NCBI GenBank assembly: GCA_032716605.1
Contig: CM064485.1
Location: forward strand, 27,989,558 to 28,053,557
Reading direction: 5' to 3'
Length of the DNA stretch: 64,000 bases
Source of the DNA: Paralithodes platypus
Taxonomy: Eukaryota; Arthropoda; Malacostraca; Decapoda; Lithodidae
Of the stretch, positions 20,805 through 32,800 are shown in pieces (position 1 is the first letter of the stretch; every line of letters starts with the position of its first letter). The position numbers and the translations under genes were made by a program. Under the pieces are notes generated by a model, which worked only from the letters and a program-made list of their open reading frames with translations, had not been told where the DNA came from and searched no databases.

Positions 20805-22858
20805 CCCTGGGGTACCCCGCTACTTACATTGGTCCATTTAGATGCCTTACCGTTTATGACTACCCTTTGCTTTCTGTTGCTGAGCCAATTTTCTATCCAT
20901 TTCAACACACCGTCTTGTATTCCATGCGCTTTTAGTTTTAGCAGTAAACGTTTGTGGGGAACTTTGTCAAAGGCCTTTTGAAAATCAAGGTATATAATGT
21001 CTACAGCTTTACTCTCATCGTAGAGGTTGAGGATATCGTGGAAGAAGTCTAAGAGGTTTGTTAAACAGGAACGTTTTTTACGAAAGCCGTGTTGAGTATC
21101 TTTAAGTACCGGTATGTTATTTTCCTCTAAGTGATTTACGAGTCTGTCTCGTATGACCGTTTCTAGCATTTTACATACAACTGAGGTTAAGCTAATTGGA
21201 CGATAGTTACTGGGTAGGGATTTGCTGCCTTTTTTGAATATCGGTGTTACGTTGGCTAGCTTCCACTGATCAGGCATAGTTCCAGACTGCAAGGATTTAT
21301 TGAATAGTAATGTCAGTGGTTTGGAGAGCTCATTCTTAGCTTCCTTTAGAACTCTAGGCGAGATTGTATCAGGTCCTGGCGTTTTATTTACCTTGAGTTT
21401 ATCTAAACAATTCAATACTTCTCTCTCTGTAACGGTGATATTGCTTAGAACATCTGAATTATCAATCTGAATCGGCGATGGTGTAGGGATATCACTGAGG
21501 TCTTCTGTTGTAAAAACTGATGCAAAGAAGGTATTGAGGGCATTACTCATTTGTACTTCGTCTTTGGTGTATTCTCCTTTTTCATCGACTAACGGTCCAA
21601 CAGTTGAAGTAACTGCTTTTTTCTTTCTGATATAACTATAGAATTCTTTCGGGTTTGTTTTACTTTGATTCGCAATATGTAACTCTAAGGTCTTTTTACT
21701 TTGCTTAATTAACTTTTTGGCTTTGCGTCGTAGCTCTACAAATTTCACCCGTTCTTCGTCATTTTGTGAGGATTTTAATCTATCATTAGCAAATTTTTTA
21801 GCAAGCAGGCAGTTTGAAATATCTTTATTCAACCATTTGGGCTTATTATTATGGCCTGGACGCCGTATTTTCGATGGTATGCAGTCTTGCACTGCTTTTA
21901 GGTAAGTGGTTTCGAATAACTTCCAAGATGTATTTATGTCGTTATTGTTAATTAAAAAGCTCCAGTCAGTTTCTTTAAACATAGCTCTAAGTTTATGGAA
22001 GTTTGCTTTCTTGAAATTAGGGACTTTTTCGATGCTACTATTTGGTTCGTTACTAGTAAACTTTAAAGTGAAAGTTATCGTACGATGGTCGCTGTTACTG
22101 AATTCATCACCAACATTCAAATTCTCTATCAATTCTTCTTTTGTTGCAAGTACAATGTCAAGAACGTTATTACCACGGGTCGGCATTCGAACAAATTGAT
22201 AAAGCGAACTCTCTTGCAAGTTCGTATACAAGTCATGTCCGGAGTGTGAAGTAAGAGTATCGCCCCACTTGGTCACAGGTAAATTAAAGTCGCCAAAAAT
22301 TACGGTATCTTGTGAGTTACTTACATCTGCAATTTGTTCGTAAATTTCTCGGTCAGTTTGCACTGATTGAGCTGGAGGTCTGTATATTAACGCAAGTATT
22401 ATTTTTGTACCTTTATTATTCTTTATTAGCACAAAAGATGTGTCGACGTTCACAATTTGAGGTTTTGACACGAGGGTCGGGTTAAGACTTTCTTTGATAT
22501 AAAATAAAACGCCACCTCCATTTTTATTTATTCGGCTGTTCTCAAACATTACATAACCGGGAAGTGAATACTCTGCTAAAAAGTCTCCATCTTGTGTATT
22601 GAGCCAAGATTCTGTTATGCCAATCACATCATAATTTTCTGTAAACACTAGTTCCTCTAAATCTGAAAATTTATTGCGTATGCTACGAGCGTTTGCATAG
22701 AAAACCTTTAAAGTTGCGGTTTTAAAACTCGCAGATCGTTCTTTCATCGAATTTTTGGTTCTGGTCGGATCTACATTTACATTCATAGCTGTCCTCGGTC
22801 CTCGGTCGTTATCCCTGACGGTTTTGAATTTGGGTCGTGTTGGTGGAGCTTTATCCAA
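20795..22858 (-). pseudogene. LINE ORF2, 5' part: endonuclease and first half of reverse transcriptase
   Basis: 687 codons. Residues ~48-270 are an apurinic-type endonuclease (FYANARSIRNK, GITESWL, GGGVLFYIKES, GDFNLPVTKWG near 190, SDHRTIT). The reverse transcriptase starts near 480: KTPGPDTISPRVL, NYRPISLTSV near 549, QHGFRKKRSCLTN, YLDFQKAFDKVPH and then SSGVPQG, where the frame breaks. The other domains are uninterrupted, so the break is recent or could be a sequencing error. The first ATG lies 27 bases beyond the ORF1 stop, a spacing that suits reinitiation. Confidence 0.88.
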
Positions 22859-22884
22859 ATTCGCGGTTCTTAACGGATTAGTAT

Positions 22885-23934
22885 TTAATTCCTTTGTAGA
22901 TTGCCGTCCTCGCTGTCTTCGGTCCTCCTTCCTGGTTGTCCTGTGCTGAGTCGATTTCTTCTCCGAAAATCCTTCACCGCATCGTTGAGAAGACGCCCAA
23001 AACGCGCTGCTCCCACCTGGTTCAGATGAACTCCATCGTCCGAAAACAAATAGTCATCGTAGTAGAAATTGTCCCAGGTGTCGACGAATCCCACGTTCTC
23101 CTTCCTGCAGAGGTTTGCTAGACAACGATTTGTGCTGGTGGCTATGTTGTAAAATCGGCTCTCTACACCGAGCCGGGGGACGATTCCTGAGACGATGATC
23201 CTTGATGACTTCTCCTTAAACGACTTGATCAGCTGCTGGTACTTTAAAAGCAAATCTTCCGACCGGGTTCGCTGTACATCGTTGGATCCAACGTGGATGA
23301 CGTACATTGTATTAGCAGGGGCCAACTTTGATACTTCGTCAACTGCTGCAACTACGTCATCCACACCACCACCAGGGATACAAAAACGCTTCCTGGTCTT
23401 AGGTGCCCTGGCGCAAAACTCTGTGAGCTGACCACGTATCATCGAGTCTCCCACGAGCCGGACTTCTTCTATTTCCTCTTCGTCATCTGAGTCTGCGAGT
23501 ATCTGGAAACGGTTTTGACACTCGGTAATCGGTATGTGTTTCCTGGTCTTGGGGCAAACGTTGTTCCTCACGACACGGAAGTTGTCTTGAGGGGGAAGAG
23601 AGTCGCTATTTGTATCTTGAGTATCGGAAACATCAGCTGAAATGGCTACTGTAGGCGTTGAATTGTTGGCAGTTGACGTTGGGGCGTTGGTGGCTGCTGG
23701 AGTTGCGGTGACAATTGAAGTTTGTGGCACTCCAACGTTGAGTGTTACAAACTCTTGGAGTGATTCCAGCTTCATGGTGAGGACGTTGATCTTGTTGTAG
23801 GCTTCATCTAATTTCACTGTAAAATTCTCTCGTTGCTGGCAGAGCCGGCAGACTTGAAGATCGATAGTAGCAAACATGGACTCACCAAACCTATCGGCGC
23901 AGTTCGCACAAGCGCGAGGCATGGTGACAGTCAC
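22885..23934 (-). CDS. LINE ORF1: zinc-binding N-terminus, coiled coil, SGNH esterase
   Basis: 349 codons. Residues 8-37 hold CANC and CRLC pairs (zinc-binding). Residues ~40-65 look coiled-coil, and a Thr/Ser/Ala-rich linker follows. An SGNH hydrolase (esterase) domain fills ~155-335: GDSMIRG near 160 (catalytic Ser block), HVGSNDV near 215 (Asn block) and DGVHLNQVGAARF near 298 (Asp-x-x-His). Esterase ORF1 proteins are known in CR1-group LINEs and may act on membranes or lipid-coated particles; the exact role is unsettled. The frame is intact with all catalytic blocks. The C-terminus is basic. Confidence 0.88.
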   Translation of the reverse strand: MTVTMPRACANCADRFGESMFATIDLQVCRLCQQRENFTVKLDEAYNKINVLTMKLESLQEFVTLNVGVPQTSIVTATPAATNAPTSTANNSTPTVAISADVSDTQDTNSDSLPPQDNFRVVRNNVCPKTRKHIPITECQNRFQILADSDDEEEIEEVRLVGDSMIRGQLTEFCARAPKTRKRFCIPGGGVDDVVAAVDEVSKLAPANTMYVIHVGSNDVQRTRSEDLLLKYQQLIKSFKEKSSRIIVSGIVPRLGVESRFYNIATSTNRCLANLCRKENVGFVDTWDNFYYDDYLFSDDGVHLNQVGAARFGRLLNDAVKDFRRRNRLSTGQPGRRTEDSEDGNLQRN

Positions 23935-23939
23935 TTTCT

Positions 23940-24254
23940 TCAGATCACTTCACTCACTTAAAAAACAATTCACTCACTTTACAACACTTCACTCACTTTA
24001 AAAAACACTTCAATCACTTCAACCGAAAACAAATATGCTGAAATACGCAGAAATAGGTTATCAGGGGTGATAGCCTAACCGAAAACAAAAATGTTGAGAT
24101 ACGCAGAATTAGGCTTCCAGGGGCGATAGCCTAACCAAAAGTTTTTTTTTAAATTGAAATACGCAATAATAGGCTACCAGCGTTGAATAGCCTAACCGAA
24201 TATAATAAAATTGAAATTCGCAGAAATAGGCTACCAGGTGTGATAACCTAACCT
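23940..24254 (-). repeat. 5' tandem repeats of the LINE
   Basis: Four units of about 56-60 bp (24024-24254), each with GAAATACGCAGAAATAGG, a CCAG box and GATAGCCTAACC. Next to the ORF1 start are shorter CACTTCACTCACTTTA repeats (23945-24020). Their position directly upstream of ORF1 suggests promoter monomers. Confidence 0.8.
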
Positions 24255-25483
24255 TAAACAAATATATGTATAACAGAATATGTAACTAAATATACAATTC
24301 ACCAAATAGAGATTATATAAAAATAAAGTGTGACTGCACACAAGGGGTTAATATACTGTGTCAACAGATGACCCTGGTGTCACTGTACCCTAGTAAAGCA
24401 GTAGCCTACTCTTTTTAGATAAAAAAGTGTATCAGTCAAAGGTTATTACAAGATCGTGCAAGCAACAACTAAAATTACAAATATATATAGCTACAGTAGG
24501 ATACTAAATACAATATCTACAAGAGTTAATAATAAAACAGATTGGCTGGCTATAGGCTAGGCTAGGTTTGGGTTAGGTTAAAAGCTTGGCAGGTTGGGTT
24601 AGGCTAGGTTAGTTTGTACAAATACCACCCTTAGCTTAAAGTAAAATCAGTCTGAGGAGAAAAAGTACGGCGAGGTAAGTGATGTGGTATAGGTGGCAAT
24701 ATGCGGAAAGGGATTATAAAGGCATTCTGCCCCCCTCTTACCCCCTTACGAAAATCTACGGTTATTCACTCCACCCCAACTGGATTTCTACCGTTTTACC
24801 CGACCAGCGGGGGTGTGGGAGCGGCAGCCCCCACCCATAATACTAGGTTAGGTTAGGTAAGGTTGTTAGGTTAGGCTAATGTCTCTCTGAAACATTGTAA
24901 ATCAGTGTCACATCTAGATTGATAGACTTTTGTCAGAGGGGGCGGAATGCCCTTATAATCCATTTCCGCATATTGCCACCTATACCACATCACTTACCTC
25001 ATTGTACCTTCCTGTTAAATACAATAATATTTTTTTTAGCTCTTATAGGTGCAATTATAGAAATTTACCGTTATTTTAACGTTAAAATACAATTTGTCAT
25101 TCTGCACTTTAACAAATATTTGTAAATTTTCTATTTAAAATATTGCACATGTTCTAATCCTAATCTATTTAGTACAATACATTGGGATTTTTTCGAAATT
25201 AATATCAATCCGCCATATTTGTATTTCTGAACCGTGGCATTGTTAGTTCCTATTTATCGTCACTATAATATGTACGGCTTTGGCTCTGCACTTTCACTGG
25301 CATTTCGTGGATTGTGTTTCTTTATCAACAACTGTGTCCTGTTCGTAATCTGTATGTACACAATTTGAAATAAATACACAGTTTGAGGAGCACGGATCAC
25401 CCTTGTTTACAGGCCGAGAGACAAGACAAGACTAGACAGACAGACAGAGAGAGAGAGGGGGAGGGAGAATAGACGTGTTTCCA

Positions 25484-26331
25484 TAGAGTACAGAAGGATA
25501 GAGTTCAAAGCGTGACGTCACACGGTTATTTTTCCGCGCGTCCTAGGGATTTGGTGGCAGGACTGTTGTAGGGCATACAACCAAAGCACCTCAGTCGTTT
25601 TTCCTTATTAGATACTCCTTGTTATCTGTGCGCTTGGCTTTTCTGCAGTGTTACCAAAGTTAAGGGAAATTCCGCAAAATGAGGAGGCAATAGATTAAAG
25701 AGGTAACGTCTTTAAGAGTGTTGGTAAAAACACTTGTAAATTATTTTAAATAAATTAGATATATAAAATAAGAGGAAAATATTAGGAATACATATGCAAT
25801 ATAAAAAATACTTATATATGATGTAAGCTGTATGACTACAAGCAACACAACAAGAATTACAATGTAATTTTGAATATATATTATTAGTTACATGTTATGT
25901 AGATGTTAATTTATAAAGTTGCACTAAAACAAGCCATTTCACGAAATACGTTCATAGGTTATACTTATGACACCTAGGGATATTTTGGCCCAGCATGTTT
26001 GACGTTGGCAACTCTCCACTCTCACAACAACAATGGTGGGGGTAGAAGAGAAGTGGTTGTGAACCTCCTCATAATGACGACAAATTCACGATGATCTGAC
26101 CTTTACAGTAGCGTCTACTTATGTCTATTTAACTCTGTCATGTCTATAGAGTCTCTGGATAGCGTAGAATTGATTATTAATAGCGTTATTAGTACAAGGT
26201 AGGGATTATTACAAATTAATGGGGACCCTCCCATTTTCCTTTGCGACCGTGCTGCCATCCTTCGAACGCGCGGCTCGCTATTTTCAGATTTGTAGCGTCG
26301 TTCTTTCCTCTCTATCCTTCTGTACTCTATG
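25484..26331. mobile_element. Possible transposon with 21-bp inverted ends
   Basis: CCATAGAGTACAGAAGGATAG at 25484-25504 has an exact complement near 26311-26331. The interior is non-coding, with a TGACGTCA motif near 25514. Flanking TTT on both sides may be a 3-bp duplication. Family unknown. Confidence 0.4.
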
Positions 26332-26509
26332 GTTTATTCCTATTCATATTGTAATGCCCTGTACCGCAAAAATACTGTACTACCGAGTTGACGTCTGGGA
26401 TAGTGTAAAATAGTTGTTGATGGCGAAGTCTAATAAACCCATCACGTGAATCACCACGAGACTATCACCTGGTTCTTTCAAGGAGAACTAAGGTTACTAT
26501 CCTATTGTA

Positions 26510-26610
26510 CGTCCGTCCGTGGTAGTACAGTAGGTTAACGCGCAGGTCTGGTTGACCTACTGAGGTCACTAACCAGGGTTCGAACCCCACGCCAGGCATC
26601 TCAAAACCTG
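26510..26610 (+). repeat. tRNA-like SINE head
   Basis: A-box-like GGTAGTACAGTAGG and B box GGGTTCGAACCCC are about 45 bases apart, within sequence that could fold as a tRNA. A non-tRNA body follows (GGAGAGTTTTCGGGAGAG). Probably a SINE fragment rather than a tRNA gene. Confidence 0.5.
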
Positions 26611-26786
26611 GAGAGTTTTCGGGAGAGTTTAATTCCCTTCGTATACCCAGCATAACACATCAATATATACAATCAATTTTAACTGAATAATAATAATTAA
26701 TAACTTTGGTAACTGCATATTCATTTGACACATTAATTGACAAGTTAATTGTGTTGTATAACGTTATTATTAATTTGTTTTACACA

Positions 26787-27020
26787 CCCCCAAGATAAAT
26801 GTTTACATGTCTCGGTAGATAAATGGCCCAGCCAAAGGCCGGTTCCTACTCTTCAGGAAAAAATAGACACCAAAATGGCACCAAAGGTCTTGATATAGGC
26901 TAAGAAATTGGGCGAAAGGTCTTAAAATCGCCAAACTAATGGGGCGAACGTCTTAAAATATCAAAACTAAATGGTTGCTAACTATGAGGGCGAAGGGGGT
27001 CAATAAAAAACTCTCCTTAT
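26787..27020 (+). mobile_element. TTAA-type hairpin MITE, partial copy
   Basis: Shares TCGGTAGA, CCCAGCC-AAGGCCGGTTCC, GGGCGAAAGGTCTTAAAATC, GCCAAACTAATGGGGCGAAC and GAGGGCGAAGGGGGTC with the intact copy at 45002-45361. The 5' end is lost. Confidence 0.65.
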
Positions 27021-27074
27021 GTGTTTTGAGGACCATATGTTTTCATTAATTTATTCAAGTGCATTGGAGTTTGT

Positions 27075-27565
27075 AACGGGGGACAGGAAAACTTCGTCTG
27101 CTGCTCTTTCTAATACACCCAATCAGTTTCCATCCATTGAGTCGAAATATATAGATCGAAGTAATAAAAATATCACTCCTTTCTATATTCATTAATGTTA
27201 CAGACATATTACTCCCAAACTCGATTCAGTGCATTGCCCAATATACAAAGTATATATGATGAATAAAACAGAATATATTAAGCCTACAGAGACATATGGC
27301 AATGATTCGAAAAGTTTCGGATCCTTGCCATTTGTCTCTGTAGGCCTTATATATTCTGTTTTATTTATCATATATACTTTGTATATTGGGCAATGTACTG
27401 AATAGAATTTGAGAGTAATATGTCTGTAACATTAATGAATATAGAAAGGAGTGATATTTTTATTACCGTACTTCGATCTATATTTTTCGACTCACTTGAT
27501 GGAAACTGATTACTATTGGGTGTATTAGAAAGAGCAGCATACGAAGTTTTCCTGACCCCCATTGA
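27075..27565. mobile_element. Fold-back element with ~235-bp near-identical arms
   Basis: The left arm (GGGGGACAGGAAAACTTCGT onward) and the right arm (its complement, ending about 27565) pair almost perfectly around a loop of about 30 bases near 27310. The arms include GAGTAATATGTCTGTAACAT and TATACTTTGTATATTGGGC. No frame is coding. As RNA it would form one very long hairpin. Confidence 0.85.
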
Positions 27566-27747
27566 TGATTAATGTTAAGAACGTGGTGTTACTTAGCTGT
27601 TATAGTAACTTAACACTAGCTGGTGCAAAGTTCAGGGGTTATTATGATATTTTGTATAATTATTATATATACTGTATATATATTTTTTTTTTATATACTA
27701 TTTTCGAGTAGCCGGTAATGTATTTGTAGTTTATCCCCTTAGACTAA

Positions 27748-27751
27748 GAAC

Positions 27752-27800
<49 letters not shown>
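27748..27800. repeat. (AATA)n-like microsatellite (TAA units)
   Basis: Uninterrupted ATA/TAA trinucleotides. Confidence 0.95.
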
Positions 27801-27806
<6 letters not shown>

Positions 27807-27819
27807 GGAGAGAACAAAA

Positions 27820-28125
27820 CAAAATGGTCACTGTCGAAGGCCAGTTCCTTAAAATATGTAGACTCACTATCGCTCGGCCAGAAAATATTGACACCATATT
27901 TTTCGGTAGAAAAATGAGCCGGCCGAAGCCAGGTTCCTTCTAAACTACAGGCTCGCTATCGCTCGCCAGGAAAAAATGGACACCTAAATGGCACGAAAGG
28001 TCTTAATATTGAAGACGAAATGGGTCGAAAGGTCTTAAAATCGCCAAACTAATGGACCGAACATCTTAAAATCTGAAAACCAACATGAGGGAGAAGGGGG
28101 CCAGAAAAAAAACAATCATCCTCCC
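27820..28125 (+). mobile_element. TTAA-type hairpin MITE, diverged copy
   Basis: Contains the family core GGCTCGCTATCGCTCGCCAG near 27945, GCCGGCCGAAGCC, GGGTCGAAAGGTCTTAAAAT and a GAGGGAGAAGGGGGCCAG end. A rearranged partial copy of the core precedes it (27835-27900). Confidence 0.65.
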
Positions 28126-28267
28126 TTAAATTATATGCCGACTAGTTAGATATACATTTAGTAGCAAATTATGCGATATCTAACATACATTTTGATACAA
28201 AGTGTATTAATCATACTCTAATCACTATTATTATCATTATCGTTATTATTAGTAGAATTAGTATTTC

Positions 28268-28299
<32 letters not shown>

Positions 28300-28675
28300 T
28301 CATTAATATGTATTAATTTGCATATTATATTTATACCACATACTAATTTAATCCCCATGTAGAGTCGGCTAAATAAGTGATGCTCGGCACCAAGTATATT
28401 TTGATCAATAATTAGCATCCACAATATATAAACTTGATTAATTCATTTCGAGTGAGATATGCAAATATGTTCCTACTCTTACCCACCTAATTCAACATCT
28501 GGCAGATATTAATACAGCCCAAAAGCGAGCCAAACGTAATGACACCGGAGACATGACTTATTAGCGCCACCTTGCAAATTGGTAAATGTATACCTACGTG
28601 GAGATACTTTTATAAGTTAATGAAACACAGACAGACATAATTATAAGAGTGCCTGTCTCGTTTATCTTCAACCCC

Positions 28676-28680
28676 CCCCC

Positions 28681-28725
<45 letters not shown>

Positions 28726-29076
28726 TCTCTCTCTCTCTCTCTCTCTGCTAATTTTCACTCACTCGCTCACTCACTCTTATGTTCCTTAAATTCTTAAAAT
28801 CCCCTTCTCTCTTTCTGTGATTTTGTTTTCACTTTCACACGCACACAAACACACATCACACAAACAAAAACAGACACACACATAAGCTCTCCCCCTCTCA
28901 ACCCCTTCCCTCTCTGTCACACACACACACACACACTCACTCACTCACTCACTCTCTTCCTGCCTCTCATTTTTAATTTTTTTTTTTTTGCGTGAGGGAA
29001 TTAATGAGGTCTTTTGTTTGTCGTTGGTGGGGTGTAAGTCTCTGTTGCGTCACTGTGTCATTGTTTGCTCCGGGAT

Positions 29077-29123
<47 letters not shown>

Positions 29124-29135
29124 AGTGTAGTGGGG
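28676..29135. repeat. Cluster of (CT)n, (CA)n and (AG)n microsatellites
   Basis: CT runs at 28686-28746, a CA run at 28918-28936 followed by CACT repeats, and an AG run at 29080-29118. No gene. Confidence 0.9.
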
Positions 29136-29729
29136 GAGAGGGTCGGGCGGGAGGAATAGGAGCAAGAATTATTTGTCTGCATTGGGGTTAATGGGGAGAG
29201 AGAGGGGGGGGGGGAGATTATTTGCAGGGGTTTGATATTTAGGTAGGCCAGCTAAATAATGGGGGCATGGATTATTATTATTATTATCATATTTTAGTTT
29301 TATTTTATTATATTTTATTTTATTTGCGGTGGGGGTTGATGGGGAGAGGTTTTTATTTTTGTATTTACTTTTTATTTATTTTTTCCCAGGGTTTCGATTC
29401 CCGGGTATAAATTAAGAGACGGAGAGCAAGGTGTCAATCAGGGACAATTTGGCTGTAAGATCGGAATGAATATGGGAAGAAATATATAACAATTGATAAA
29501 ATGTATTGCATTTGCCACTTTACCACTTCCAAACCTAATATACGAACTGGAAAGCATAAATTCAACTTTCTATTATTACTATAATTCATTCATAATACAT
29601 AGGCCAAACATCTTGACCACAAACCTCTAAGACTAAAATCGAGTAGAGTAATCGAGTTAACATTCCTACCATTTGGGAAGTTTTTTATTATTTATTTATT
29701 TGTTAATTCCCCCCGTCCTAAGCTGAATA

Positions 29730-29864
29730 TAATCGTCCAATTGACCACTTGCGAGTTTCGGCCTGTAAGGAAGTTGGAGCTGTAGACGTCGATATTTAGC
29801 AGAATTATCAGCTAAAGTACGGTTGTTGTACATGCATAAATACATAAAATCAAATTCAACATAC
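29730..29864 (+). repeat. Half of a dispersed palindromic repeat, cut by a LINE
   Basis: CACTTGCGAGTTTCGGCCTG, TAAGGAAGTTGGAGCTGTAG and TCGATAT also occur at 44641-44695 and 48935-48985. The following CAGCTAAAGTACGG...CATAAATACATAAAA is the complement of the TTTTATGTAT...TATTTTAGCT part of those copies. The element ends where the next LINE begins. Confidence 0.55.
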
Positions 29865-32800
29865 GTGATGCCCTGGGGGTTAGGGATTAGAATATGCCCC
29901 ACGTGCCTTCTGCGTGTCGTGTCGTAAGAGGTTGGGTCGGTGGGCTTGCGACCCCCACCCGGGAAAAATACGTAAGCAACGAAAAACGAATGAACAGCCT
30001 CGGATGCGGACAGACCCTGTATTGATGAATCTCGACCGATTATGGACAATCTTACGGACAATCTGAGAATAGCAACGTGGAATGTGAGAGGCATGAATGA
30101 TGACACAAAAGAGAGAGAGGTCTTGGAAGTGTTGGTGAATGCCAGGCTGGATGTATGGGGAATGACGGAGAACAAATGGAGGGGTATAGATGTGAGAGAG
30201 TGGGAGTGTGGAATGGGTGTGTGTGCTGGAGTGAGTGAGGGAGCAGCGAGAGAAGGTGTGTGTATGTATGTAAGTAACAAATGGAAGGAGCGTGTAAGAG
30301 ACTATGGGTCTGTGGGTTCAAGGATTGTTTGGGTGAGAATGAAAGTAGGAATACAAACTTGGGTGATTGTGTGTGTGTATGCTCCGACAGAGGATAAACT
30401 TGTAAAAGAGAAAGAGGAGTTCTGGGTGAATGTAGAGGCGTGCCTGGATATGTTTGACAAGAATGAAAGAATATTTCTGATTGGGGATATGAATGGGAAG
30501 GTGGGTGATAGGAAAGTTGATGGAGTGGTGGGAGGGTGGAGGGGTACCTTCAGAGGTGAATGGGAATGGTAGTGCACTTGTGGACGTATGTGTGGGGAGG
30601 AGGTTGTGGATAGCCAACACCTTCTTCCGACACAGAATGATACACAGGTACACATGGAAAGTAGTGTGGAAGATGAAGGATAAGGATAAGACAGTGGTGG
30701 AACGAAAGGCACTGATTGATTATATATGTGTGGATGAACGAATGAAGAAATCTATGCTGGATGCTAGGGTGTATAGGGGTATTGGAGGGGGTCTGTCTGA
30801 TCATTATGTACGGTAGTAGTAGCTAAAATTAGGATAAAAAAGAAGTGGGTGAGGAGAGCTGGAGGGAGGCGAGAGGAAGGTGGAATGGCGAGGAGGGTGG
30901 AGAAGCTACAGGAGGAGGAAATCAGGGAAGAGTACAGGAGAGCAGTAGAAAGACAACTAGGTGGGTTCGACCTGAAAGATATGGAGGAAGTGGAGGAGAT
31001 GAGCAAGGTGTTTAAGGAAGAGATCTGTGCAGCATGTGAGGAGGTGTGTAGAGTAAGGAGAAGAGGGAGGGGAGTGAAAGGTACAGCATTGTGGACAGGA
31101 GGGGTAAAAATAGCTGTGGAAGACAAGAAGAAAGCCTATAGAGAGTGGTTGGGTAGTAGAGGGGATGAAGATTTAGAGAGTCAGAAACGAGAGAGGTACG
31201 TGGAGAGGAACAGAGTGGTGAAGAGAATAGTGAAGGAAAGTAAGAGAAAAGTATATGAGGAATTTGGAAGGAATCTGAGTGTAAAATGGAGGGAGTGTAA
31301 GAAACTGTTCTAGAAAGAAGTCAAGAAAGTTAGGGAAGGTAGCAAGGGAAACAGTAAGGGTGTGAAAGATAAGAATGGGAGAATGCTAGCCGAGAAGCAA
31401 GAGAGAGTCGAAAGATGGAGAGAGTACTTCAACGAGTTGCTAAATGTAAGAAATGAAGCACCAGCAAATATAGTTGGATGGGGTATGGGAGAGAAAAGAA
31501 GAGAAGTAGTGGAGGAGGAGGTGGGGATCAGGAGGCCAGAATTGTGGGAAGCCATGAAAAGAGTGAAGTTGGGGAAAGCACCAGGAACAGATGGAGTGTG
31601 TGGGGAAATGTTGAGGTATGGTGGTGAGATAGTGATCGAATGGGTATGGAAAATGTGCAAACTAGCATGGGAGAAGGGAAGTGCACCTAATGACTGGAAG
31701 ACAGGCATAATAGTCCCCCTATATAAGGGTAAAGGGGAAAGAGGAGTGTGTGGTAACCACCGAGGAATATGTCTTCTAAGCGTAGTAGGGAAGGTGTACA
31801 GTAGGGTAGTGATTGAGAGAGTGAGAGTGAGAACGGAGAAATGGATAGGTGACGAGCAGGGAGGTTTTAGGAAGGGAAGAGGATGTGTAGATCAGATTTT
31901 ACCCTGAATTGTGTTGTGGAGAAATATTTGGAGAAGCAACAAAAAGTGTATGTTGCCTTTATGGACTTAGAGAAGGTCTATGACAGAGTGGATAGAAAAG
32001 GTATGTGGAAATTACTTAGAATATACGGAGTAGATGGCAAGTTGCTGAAAGCAGTGAAGAGCATGTATGAGGGTGCAAAGGCAGCAGTACGTGTGGAGAA
32101 TGAGCAGAGCGATTTCTTTGACCTGAATGTTGGGTTGAAACAGGGGTGTGTGATGTCCCCGTGGTTGTTTACTGTATAGTGTATATGGATGCAGTCATAA
32201 AAGAAATACAAGGAAGAGCAGTGGAAGTTGGCGTATCGCTGATAAGGGAGGGAAACTAGTGGAAGCTACCTGTACTGCTGTTTGCTGATGATACAGTTCT
32301 GATGAGCGATAATGAATGGGAATTGCAGGGTCCGGTAAATGTGTTTGGAACAGTGTGCGAAAAACGGAATCTGAAGGTAAATGCGGGGAAGAGCAAGGTT
32401 ATGGTCTTTGAAAGGGGTGAAGCCACAGAGTGTGAGGTGAAGTTGAACGGTCAGGCTATGGAGATTGTCAGCTCATTTAAGTATCTGGGCAGTGTGTTGA
32501 GTAAAGATGGGACTATGGATGAAGAAGTGCGGGAGAGGGTGCAACAGGGGAAGAGGGTTGTAGGAACGCTGAAAGCAGTAACAAGAAATAGGGTGGTATG
32601 GAAGTAAAGAAGTCCTTGCATATCAGTGTGGTAAACTCGACATTGACTTACGGAAGCGAAGCATGGACGTTGGTGGAGAGACTCAGACCAAGCGTGAGAG
32701 GGGTGGAAATGAGTTACTTGAGAAGTGTGTGCAGAGTTACATGGAGGGATAGACAGATGAATAAGGAAGTAAGGGGGAGGTGTGGTGTGGAGGTAGATGT

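Larger units (their letters stand above)
19667..24671 (-). mobile_element. Near full-length CR1-group LINE (esterase ORF1 type)
   Basis: A roughly 5-kb insert in the left arm of a hairpin MITE, read on the minus strand: 5' tandem repeats (24254-23940), ORF1 (23934-22885), ORF2 (22858-19902, one frameshift), short 3' region, then direct repeats of TCCTTTGTAC at about 19710-19667. The boundaries follow from the uninterrupted mirror arm at 24990-25025. ORF1 with an SGNH-esterase domain and a short terminal direct repeat are both hallmarks of CR1-group LINEs. Confidence 0.85.
19612..25068. mobile_element. Hairpin MITE split by a LINE
   Basis: The outer ends are inverted: CTATAATTGCACCTATA at 19612-19628 and its complement near 25052-25068. 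The left arm continues ATTTAACAGGAAGGTAC to 19665, is interrupted by the LINE, and resumes GAGGTAAGTGATGTGG at 24672-24740. The right arm is continuous (24940-25025). The loop holds a + oriented TTAGG module (24810-24885). Without the LINE the element would be about 450 bp. Confidence 0.7.

Noticed and set aside
29696..30816. Minus-strand His/Ser/Pro-rich frames across 29.7-32.2 kb
   Set aside because: They are antisense shadows of the decayed LINE coding strand.
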